Part shown: positions 53,851 to 60,334 of the stretch, one piece after another
Layout: every line of letters starts with the position of its first letter
How positions within the stretch are numbered: position 1 is the stretch's first letter
Assembly: GCA_002083825.1 (NCBI GenBank)
Contig: DAZV01000018.1
Location: forward strand, 1-60,334
DNA: 60,334 nt
Direction of reading: 5' to 3'
Source: Candidatus Sericytochromatia bacterium S15B-MN24 CBMW_12
GTDB taxonomy: Bacteria > Cyanobacteriota > Sericytochromatia > S15B-MN24 > UBA4093
Position numbers and translations under genes: made by a program
Notes under the pieces: generated by a model
Database searches by the model: none
Told to the model about the DNA's origin: nothing
Seen by the model: only the letters and a program-made list of their open reading frames with translations

Positions 53851-53897
53851 TCGTTTGCGGGCATCATGCCCCGTCTTGCTCGAAGGAGAGCGTCATC

Positions 53898-55055
53898 ATG
53901 GATCGGGATCGGGAACGCGCGGAAGTCGTCATCGTCGGCGGAGGGATCATCGGCGCCTCCATCGCCTATCATCTCGCAGCCCGAGGGATCAAGGACGTCG
54001 TTCTCCTCGAACGCGAACTCTTCTTCGGAGCCGAATCCACCGCCAAGTGCGCCGGTGGCATCCGCGCCCAGTTCACCACCCCCGTCAACATCCAGCTCTC
54101 TCTGCTCTCCATCGAGCGCTTCGCCGCTTTTTCCGAGGAGATGGGCCTGCCGGTCGACTTCCGGCAAGTGGGCTACATGTTCATGTCCACCACGCCCGCC
54201 AACTGGGAAACCGCCAAGAAGAACGCCGAATTCCAGCGCCGCTGGGGCGTCCCCGTCGAAGCCCTGAGCCCCGACCGCATCAAGGAAATGGTCCCCGTTC
54301 TCGAAACCTCGGACCTCATCGGCGCTCACTTCTGCCCCATCGACGGCCTGGGCGACCCTCACGGCTTCCTGCAAGGCTACATCAAGGCCGCCCGAAAGCT
54401 CGGCGTCCGGATTCTCAACCAGCGCCCCGTCACCGGCTTCGTCACCGAGAACGATCGGATCACGGCCGTCAAAACCCCCCAGGGGAACATCTCCACCGGC
54501 CTGGTCATCAACGCCGCCGGAGCATGGGCCGGACAGCTCGGCAAGCTCCTCGGCCTCGACATCCCCATCCTCCCCGTTCGCCGCCAAATCGCCACCACCG
54601 ACGCCATGTCATGGATCGACCCTCGCTGGCCGATGATGGTCGACAACGGCTCCGGCGTCTACATGCACCCCGAAGGCTCCGGTCTGCTCATGGGCATGGC
54701 CAACAAGGCTGAACCCCCCGGCTTCAACACCAACCTGGATGAGGACTTCACCTCGGAGATCGTGATGGCCGCCATCCATCGCATCCCGCGCCTCGAAGAA
54801 GGCCGCGTCGCCACGGCCTGGGCCGGTCTTTACGAAGTGACGCCCGACCATCACCCGATCATCGGCATGCACCCGGAGGTATCGAACCTCCTCATCGCCG
54901 CGGGCTTCAGCGGGCACGGCTTCATGCATGCCCCCGCCACCGGCCAGGTCGTGTCGGAGCTCGTCCTCGACGGCAAGCCCTCCATCGACCTCTCGGCCCT
55001 GCGCATCGAACGCTTCAGCGAGAACGTCGCCGTCGACGAGCTCATGGTCATCTGA
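53898..55055 (+). CDS. FAD-dependent amine/amino-acid oxidase (DAO family, sarcosine-oxidase-beta-like)
   Basis: A 385-aa flavoprotein. The ADP-binding loop is VVIVGGGIIGASIAYHLAARG (9-29), then the family's RELFFGAESTAKCAGGIRAQF, the substrate region WAGLYEVTPDHHPIIG near the C-terminus and the second FAD contact GFSGHGFMHAPATGQ. Resembles the beta subunit of sarcosine oxidase and D-amino-acid or proline dehydrogenases (HcnC-like); the substrate is not readable. AAGGAGA precedes the ATG. A near-identical piece of its 3' end recurs at 56311-56381. Confidence 0.9.
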   Translation: MDRDRERAEVVIVGGGIIGASIAYHLAARGIKDVVLLERELFFGAESTAKCAGGIRAQFTTPVNIQLSLLSIERFAAFSEEMGLPVDFRQVGYMFMSTTPANWETAKKNAEFQRRWGVPVEALSPDRIKEMVPVLETSDLIGAHFCPIDGLGDPHGFLQGYIKAARKLGVRILNQRPVTGFVTENDRITAVKTPQGNISTGLVINAAGAWAGQLGKLLGLDIPILPVRRQIATTDAMSWIDPRWPMMVDNGSGVYMHPEGSGLLMGMANKAEPPGFNTNLDEDFTSEIVMAAIHRIPRLEEGRVATAWAGLYEVTPDHHPIIGMHPEVSNLLIAAGFSGHGFMHAPATGQVVSELVLDGKPSIDLSALRIERFSENVAVDELMVI

Positions 55056-55077
55056 ACCAATCCCCGAACGTGCAGGA

Positions 55078-55101
55078 AGGGCGCCCGTACGGGCGCCCTT
55101 C
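55078..55101. terminator. Palindromic hairpin between the oxidase and lipoprotein A genes
   Basis: An 11-bp perfect stem AAGGGCGCCCG / CGGGCGCCCTT with a 2-nt centre, between convergent genes. It has a close copy at 56405-56428. No long T-run on either side. Confidence 0.6.
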
Positions 55102-55114
55102 GGCTCTTGGCGTC

Positions 55115-56098
55115 TTAGCGAGGAAACCGAAAATCGTCCTCGACCAACGGATCCCTCTCGCTCGGATCGGCCGGGAACGGTTCGTAAATCGTCTGGCGAG
55201 TCGGCACGATCCTCTTCAGGTCGCTTCGCGCCACGCTGGGGCTCAGGTCCTGGCCGTTCGAGCCCAGGAAGAAGCCGACATCACCGATCGACGCGTCACT
55301 CGGGATCAGCGTGAAGTCCGGGCCCGTCAACGGCATTTGAACGCCGAGGATGGCCGCCGCGCTGCCGTCCTCGAGGCAGTTGGCCACCAGGGCGTAGACC
55401 CCGGACTCGTCCGCATTGCCGGGCAGGTAGAAGTAGGCTGAGGCCCTCACGGTGAACCACGGCACTCCCGCCGGAGGCTCCTTGCGGGTCTTGAACTCCC
55501 AGTGGGCGCTGAACTCTTGAGGATCGTTCCCCGCCAGCATGGTGGTGTCGCTGTATCCGTTCGCCGAGACCTTGCCCGCATCGAGATCGAAGATCGTCTC
55601 CAGGGCGAATTTCCCCGCCCCCGGCATCGGCTCCCGCGACCGGAAGACGGCCCGCCCCTTGGTCGGGCTGGTGTAGGAGATGCCGATGATCTGGTTCTCG
55701 CCCGTGGCCGACGTTCCCTCTCCGATGGAGATCACGGCGTGATCGGCCTTGAGATCCAGGAGCACCGTCAGGGTATCGCCGTCCTCCGTGAAGGTATAGG
55801 GCTTGCCGGGCGTCAGATCCACCGCCGCGAGGGCCGTGAGGATCGCGTCGACGAGTTCGGTGGCGGCCAGGTAGATCTCGAGGTTGGCGCCGATCTGCTC
55901 TCCGATGGAGAACGTCTCAGTCTGGGTTCGGTAAGCCGAGACCGACTTGAGGGCGGAAACCGTTTTCAGCGAGTCGGGCATGGCGAGCGTCACCGAACTC
56001 GGAACCCCGAAGGGGTTGGAACTGGTGCCCATGGGGTTCCCGGCGCATCCCAGCACTCCCAGTGCCATGGCAGCTCCTAGCCAGACGCTCTTTTTCAT
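55115..56098 (-). CDS. Lipoprotein A of a diverged tandem pair
   Basis: A 327-aa lipoprotein with lipobox VLGC (Cys near residue 18: GVLGCAGNPMGTSS). I chose the ATG at 56098 (KKSVWLGAAM). The mature part is unknown but has recurring blocks shared with the protein at 56443-57438: [70 protein letters not shown] and FPADPS. Overall about half of the residues agree. The last 30 residues and both flanks are closest. Probably surface or periplasmic; no catalytic motif seen. Confidence 0.85.
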   Translation of the reverse strand: MKKSVWLGAAMALGVLGCAGNPMGTSSNPFGVPSSVTLAMPDSLKTVSALKSVSAYRTQTETFSIGEQIGANLEIYLAATELVDAILTALAAVDLTPGKPYTFTEDGDTLTVLLDLKADHAVISIGEGTSATGENQIIGISYTSPTKGRAVFRSREPMPGAGKFALETIFDLDAGKVSANGYSDTTMLAGNDPQEFSAHWEFKTRKEPPAGVPWFTVRASAYFYLPGNADESGVYALVANCLEDGSAAAILGVQMPLTGPDFTLIPSDASIGDVGFFLGSNGQDLSPSVARSDLKRIVPTRQTIYEPFPADPSERDPLVEDDFRFPR

Positions 56099-56171
56099 CC
56101 CGGTCATCTCCCTCATGGCGAATGGAGGCTTGGATTCCTCATACCCCCACGAGCAAGCTACCCAACGCAAG

Positions 56172-56205
56172 ACGCCAGCCCCGCGATCGATTGTGGGGCT
56201 GGCGT
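56172..56205. repeat. Eleven-bp perfect inverted repeat
   Basis: ACGCCAGCCCC (56172-56182) with GGGGCTGGCGT (56195-56205), 12-nt loop. It lies between lipoprotein A and the rocD fragment, upstream of lipoprotein A. No T-run on either side. Confidence 0.5.
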
Positions 56206-56223
56206 GGTATTTACGGCGCGGAT

Positions 56224-56310
56224 CAGGCCAGCGGGTTGCCGCCGCAGGTGCTGCCATGGGAGCCGGGCTTGAAGACATCCATGACCTCGCTGGAGGATAG
56301 CATCGCCGAG
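56224..56310 (-). pseudogene. Internal fragment of the ornithine aminotransferase gene
   Basis: These 87 bases match 57832-57918 within rocD at all but three positions (about 97%). In frame they encode the piece that reads [20 protein letters not shown], with one Phe-to-Cys change. It has neither start nor stop of the gene and cannot be functional. It marks one end of a duplicated segment; its right edge joins directly to the oxidase fragment. Confidence 0.9.
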
Positions 56311-56381
56311 CCTCCAGCGACCTTTCGGCCCTGCGCATCGAACGCTTCAGCAAGAACGTCGCCGTCGACGAGCTCATGGTC
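56311..56381 (+). pseudogene. 3'-end fragment of the FAD oxidase gene
   Basis: Matches 54979-55049 at about 96% and encodes the last 22 or so residues of the oxidase ([18 protein letters not shown]), then loses a base before the original stop. It lacks the rest of the gene. The copied hairpin (56405-56428) and the second lipoprotein gene follow in the same order as at the first copy. Confidence 0.9.
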
Positions 56382-56404
56382 TCTGATCCCCCGAACATCA
56401 AGAA

Positions 56405-56428
56405 AGGGCGCCCGCACGGGCGCCCTTC
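56405..56428. terminator. Copy of the palindromic hairpin beside lipoprotein B
   Basis: Same 11-bp arms as at 55078-55101, with CA in place of TA at the centre. Lies at the 3' end of the lipoprotein B gene. Confidence 0.6.
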
Positions 56429-56442
56429 GGCATTTGAAGGTC

Positions 56443-57438
56443 TTAGCGAGGAAACTGGAAAATCTCCTCGACCAACGCATCCCCTTGGCTCGGATCCGCC
56501 GGGAACGGCTGATGAATAGAGTCCTCGGCGGGAACGATTCCCTTCAATGCGTCCGTGGCCTCGCTTGGCGGCAGATCCTCGCCGTCCGCGCTCACGTAGA
56601 AGACCTTTTCGTAAGGCTCGACGAAGGTCGGCGAATTGCCGCTCGGCACCCAGCGGAACACGTCCCCGGTCGCGGGAGAGCGCATCCCGACGAGGGCTGC
56701 CGCCCCGCCGTCCTTGAGGAAGTTCGCGCTAAGGGCGACGATCCCCGAATCCTCAGGCTTCTTCGGCTTGTGGGCGAAGGCGGAGACCTTCATGGCGAAC
56801 GACGGCGAAGCCTCCGTCAGGCGCTCGAACTCCCAGTGAGCCAGCGTCTTCTCAGGATTCGACGCCCCCGGGAGCATGGTCGTATCGTGATAGCCGTCCG
56901 CCGACGCCTTCCCGGTTTCGAGATCGAACGTCGTCGCAATCATGATCCGGCCGGTTCCAGCCTTGGCCACCAGCGGCTTGAAGACAGCCTTGCCTTGGGT
57001 CCGACTGGTGAAGGTCATGCCCATGATCTGGTTCTCGCCCGTCGCCTCGGCGCCTTGGCCGACCGAGATCACCGCGTATCCTTCCTTGACCTCCAGCAGC
57101 ACGGTCAGGTTCTGACCGTCCGCACCCTTGAAGGTCAAGGACTTTCCCGGAGTCAGGTTGAGCTTGGTGACGCCCTCGAGAATTCCGTCGACCAGTTGGG
57201 TCGAAATGGCGTAAACCGCCATGTTGCCTGCCAGTTGTTGGCTGAGCGACAGCAAGGCTTGCGTGCGAAAAGCAGATACCGTCTTGAGCGCAGAAACCGT
57301 CTTCAGGGTCTGCGGCATCTCGATCGCGACGGTGCTCGGAATCCCGTAGGCATTCTGGGAGGACGTTCCCGCCGGGTTGCCCGTGCAACTCAAGACGCAG
57401 AGGGCCAGCGTGAATCCAATCCATGCTCGCAACTTCAT
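56443..57438 (-). CDS. Lipoprotein B of the diverged tandem pair
   Basis: A 331-aa lipoprotein with lipobox VLSC (Cys near residue 18: [14 protein letters not shown]) and a good AGGAGG before the ATG at 57438. It shares the block order of the protein at 55115-56098: [70 protein letters not shown] and FPADPS. It differs over the intervening parts. No known domain. It lies between the oxidase fragment and the intact rocD gene; transcription probably begins in or before the 80-nt gap to rocD. Confidence 0.87.
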   Translation of the reverse strand: MKLRAWIGFTLALCVLSCTGNPAGTSSQNAYGIPSTVAIEMPQTLKTVSALKTVSAFRTQALLSLSQQLAGNMAVYAISTQLVDGILEGVTKLNLTPGKSLTFKGADGQNLTVLLEVKEGYAVISVGQGAEATGENQIMGMTFTSRTQGKAVFKPLVAKAGTGRIMIATTFDLETGKASADGYHDTTMLPGASNPEKTLAHWEFERLTEASPSFAMKVSAFAHKPKKPEDSGIVALSANFLKDGGAAALVGMRSPATGDVFRWVPSGNSPTFVEPYEKVFYVSADGEDLPPSEATDALKGIVPAEDSIHQPFPADPSQGDALVEEIFQFPR

Positions 57439-57518
57439 TCGGAGGTCCTCCTAGGCCCGCGTCCCTACACCACCCATTTACCCGGCGAGCGAGCGGCCAA
57501 ACATCCGAATGGCGGGGG

Positions 57519-58721
<1,203 letters not shown>

Positions 58722-58853
58722 TATTCTCCTACGGCGATCGTCTCGCGGCGTGGGGCCGCGCGCAGGCATGGTTCACAATCAGCCTGGCCGCTCAGTACGA
58801 AAGGGCGAAACGGCGCCAGAGGCGGAAATGGCGCGCCTCCATTATAGCAAGCC

Positions 58854-59126
58854 TTACTCCTCCTCGTCTTCCTCGTCTTCCTCGAAGACCTGGAGGGAGT
58901 CGGTGAGCATGGATTCGAGTTCGATCATGGCGAGGAAATCCTCGGCGTCCTCCTCGGACCCGAGGGACCGGGTGAGTTCCTCGAAGGTGACCTCGGCTCC
59001 ATCGGGAAAGGGCTGACCGAAGCGCTCCTTGCGGCGTTCGAGCAAGGCATCGAGGATCAGGATGGCCTCGTGAAGGTCGATCGTGAGGGTGAGGGCGGGT
59101 TCGTTGTGGGGGACGATGATGGCCAC
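58854..59126 (-). CDS. Small acidic hypothetical protein
   Basis: A 90-aa protein beginning at a GTG with AAAGGA 7 nt upstream. The core (about 10-75) looks helical (LTIDLHEAILILDALLERRKERFG, then FEELTRSLGSEEDAEDFLAMIELESML). The tail is EEDEEDEEE. No signal peptide or known family. An acidic tail of this type can mimic nucleic acid or bind basic proteins, which is speculation here. It is a stand-alone minus-strand gene between rocD and the thioredoxin-like gene. Confidence 0.72.
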   Translation of the reverse strand: MAIIVPHNEPALTLTIDLHEAILILDALLERRKERFGQPFPDGAEVTFEELTRSLGSEEDAEDFLAMIELESMLTDSLQVFEEDEEDEEE

Positions 59127-59227
59127 GGAAACGTCCTTTCTTGACCGCGAGCGGAGCCCAAGCTTCCGCCGTACGAAGCTCCGAGCAGGCTCGCATCGAT
59201 TCTATCACCCAAGCCGTCCTCCTGGGC

Positions 59228-59764
59228 TCAATCGACTCTCATGATCGCCTTCGCGAGGTCCGAGTACCCGACCACGCCCGAGAAGATCTTGACGATTCGC
59301 CCTTGCCGGTCGATCAAGAAGGAGGTGGGAACCCCCTCGATGCCACCGTAAAGCGCGGCAACGTCTTCATTGCCGACGGCCAAGGGGTAAGCGATCCCCA
59401 GAGACTTGGCCAAGCCGCCCAGCTCCTTCGCCCCTTCCGGATCCAGGGCCACGCCGATCACTTCGACCCCCTTCGCGCGCATGTCGTGGTGAATCTTCAC
59501 CAGTTCGGGAAGCTCTTCCAGGCAGTGGGGGCAGCTCGTCTCGAAGAAATTCAAAAGGACGACCTTCCCCTTGTAGTCGGCGAGCCTGACTGCGTTCTGA
59601 CGACGGGAATCGGGAAGGGAGAAGTCGGGGGCCGTCCGGTGCTCTAACGAGGCAATTCCCTTCGGGGCGGTCGCACGCTCCACCTGAGGCCCGAAGTGTC
59701 CGTAGGCCATCCCGAGGCCAATCCCCACCACTCCGCCGAGCATCAAGATCCCGAGTGATTTCAT
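59228..59764 (-). CDS. Membrane-anchored TlpA/ResA-like thioredoxin
   Basis: A 178-aa thiol-disulphide oxidoreductase. One N-terminal signal anchor (residues 4-22) puts the domain outside the inner membrane. The active site is CPHC in NFFETSCPHCLEELPEL, and the cis-proline is in GVPTSFLIDRQG. The insert between them matches the TlpA/ResA subfamily, which reduces apocytochromes or other periplasmic thiols. AGGAGG lies upstream of the ATG. It follows a small lipoprotein gene, with a 16-bp hairpin between them. Confidence 0.9.
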   Translation of the reverse strand: MKSLGILMLGGVVGIGLGMAYGHFGPQVERATAPKGIASLEHRTAPDFSLPDSRRQNAVRLADYKGKVVLLNFFETSCPHCLEELPELVKIHHDMRAKGVEVIGVALDPEGAKELGGLAKSLGIAYPLAVGNEDVAALYGGIEGVPTSFLIDRQGRIVKIFSGVVGYSDLAKAIMRVD

Positions 59765-59783
59765 GAGAGTCCCTCCTGAATGG

Positions 59784-59821
59784 CCCAGGGGTTGCCTCGT
59801 CGATTCGAGGCAACCCCTGGG
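59784..59821. promoter_or_regulatory. Sixteen-bp perfect hairpin between the small lipoprotein and thioredoxin genes
   Basis: CCCAGGGGTTGCCTCG (59784-59799) and CGAGGCAACCCCTGGG (59806-59821), 6-nt loop. On the minus strand it ends about 9 nt before the ribosome site of the thioredoxin gene. There is no T-run, so it is more likely to set mRNA processing or stability between the two genes than to terminate. Confidence 0.6.
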
Positions 59822-59833
59822 TTCGCGACCCGA

Positions 59834-60121
59834 CTAGCGCCGGATGAAGAACCCTTCGCCCAGGGCATCGATGCAGCGATCCCGCCGCTCCTGACAGATC
59901 GACAGCGCATCGGAACCGATTTCCCTTGCCAAGGTCCTCAGGCAAAGCCGATAGCGTCGAAGACAGGTCGTGGTTCCGCTCTCCTGCTGCACGCTGTACC
60001 CGCCGCTGGAAGCGACGCCCTGGGGAGTCGTCTGGGCGACCGGTGAATTGGCTTGACCGCACCCCATGGTGCCCAGGATCGCCGTGGATGCCAGAGCGAC
60101 CAATAAACTTCTTGCTCTCAT
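59834..60121 (-). CDS. Small lipoprotein with cysteine pairs
   Basis: A 95-aa lipoprotein. The lipobox is GTMGC (Cys at residue 21). After a Ser/Gln-rich linker the C-terminal part CLRRYRLCLRTL...CQERRDRC has four cysteines in C-x5-C and C-x6-C pairs, apt to form two disulphides. GAGGGG precedes the ATG. It is upstream of the TlpA-like gene in the same direction, which fits a thiol-handling partnership; this is inference only. No known family. Confidence 0.78.
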   Translation of the reverse strand: MRARSLLVALASTAILGTMGCGQANSPVAQTTPQGVASSGGYSVQQESGTTTCLRRYRLCLRTLAREIGSDALSICQERRDRCIDALGEGFFIRR

Positions 60122-60179
60122 AGCTTTCCCCTCCTCTCAGTGTGTGGGGACAACTATGCGCGTGAGACGCGAAAGCGAC

Positions 60180-60208
60180 ATTATTACAAACCGACAAGTC
60201 TCTGACGA
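60180..60208 (-). promoter_or_regulatory. Candidate promoter for the small lipoprotein gene
   Basis: Minus strand TCGTCA (60208-60203), 17-nt spacer, AATAAT (60185-60180) with TGT before it (extended -10). Leader of about 50 nt. The -35 match is weak. Confidence 0.35.
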
Positions 60209-60229
60209 AATCTTTGGAGGCCGTGCAGG

Positions 60230-60274
60230 AAAAAAAACGGGGGGGCGCAGCGGAATCCGCTGCGCCCCCCGTTT
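60230..60274 (-). terminator. Intrinsic terminator for a minus-strand gene beyond the window's right edge
   Basis: On the minus strand a stem of about 19 bp with one bulged base (60274 to 60235, arms starting AAACGGGGGGC) is followed by eight T (60237-60230). The gene it serves lies to the right, outside the window. Confidence 0.8.
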
Positions 60275-60295
60275 CTGGACTTTGGCCTTTTGAGC

Positions 60296-60328
60296 AGCCG
60301 AGGCAGGGATGTCTCGGCTTTCATTTTT
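60296..60328 (+). terminator. Second terminator-like hairpin at the right end
   Basis: AGCCGAG / CTCGGCT (60296-60302, 60313-60319), 10-nt loop, then TTCATTTTT on the plus strand. No plus-strand gene in the window ends here, so it may be a shared boundary between transcription units. Confidence 0.45.
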
Positions 60329-60334
60329 CCCGCG

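Noticed and set aside
56223..56480. An 85-codon frame that looks like an ornithine aminotransferase relative
   Set aside because: It runs through the junction of two gene fragments and has no proper start or full domain; better described as remnants of rocD and the oxidase.

Overview
The window is GC-rich bacterial chromosome (60.3 kb) from a diderm. Its markers point to the cyanobacterial branch, and a non-photosynthetic relative such as the Sericytochromatia is my best inference. These markers are an S-layer-homology (SLH) outer-membrane porin with a coiled coil, a Ycf46-type AAA ATPase, a small SMF/DprA-like protein that I know mainly from cyanobacteria, an ABC1/UbiB kinase, hemL of the C5 tetrapyrrole route, and the order yggS-sepF-proC-yggT. 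No photosynthesis, rRNA, tRNA, CRISPR, phage or transposase gene is visible. The taxonomic call rests on remembered family distributions and was not computed.

Layout, left to right. 0-13.4 kb: an orphan glycine-zipper protein; a minus-strand unit hppA (proton-pumping pyrophosphatase), HD-GYP protein, DHA2 efflux pump; a signalling unit of anti-sigma kinase, STAS antagonist and diguanylate cyclase; a PcrA/UvrD helicase; the DprA-like protein; an LCP cell-wall ligase. 13.4-22.1 kb: a large secreted protein of unknown function, three overlapping or closely spaced pseudopilin-like genes, a rhomboid protease, a lipoprotein and the SLH porin. 22.5-29.2 kb: rseP, hemL, an M23 endopeptidase lipoprotein, and a small membrane protein coupled to a 1065-aa symporter-sensor kinase. 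29.2-37.4 kb: one minus-strand cell-shape and division cluster, maf-mreBCD-mrdA-minCDE-rodA. 37.4-49.6 kb: an accessory-looking stretch with an outer-membrane protein behind a poly-G/C tract, intergenic repeats, a HExxH protein, an M20 amidohydrolase, an SdpR/SdpI-like pair, acylphosphatase, an esterase-like hydrolase, UbiB, and a lipoprotein overlapping a subtilase. 49.7-53.8 kb: ycf46 and the yggS-sepF-proC-yggT division cluster. 53.9-60.3 kb: an FAD amine oxidase, two diverged lipoprotein paralogues, ornithine aminotransferase, a small acidic protein, a TlpA-like thioredoxin and a small lipoprotein, ending at terminators for genes outside the window.

The genes fall into a few working groups: envelope construction and septum placement (Mre, Min, PBP2, RodA, LCP, M23, SepF), membrane proteolysis (RseP, rhomboid, subtilase), and second-messenger or partner-switch signalling (diguanylate cyclase, HD-GYP, STAS/kinase, symporter-kinase).

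The strongest unusual observations are these. At 54.9-57.9 kb two lipoprotein genes share only about half their residues, yet they are bracketed by near-identical DNA fragments of the neighbouring oxidase and aminotransferase genes, as if a second allele had been stacked into the locus. At 38.7-38.8 kb a 12-base G/C tract lies directly behind the best start codon of an outer-membrane protein gene. Others are a 7 x 16-bp tandem array upstream of mreB, a recurring intergenic repeat family, a probable attenuator in the hppA leader, and 20-bp-phased direct repeats before the diguanylate cyclase.
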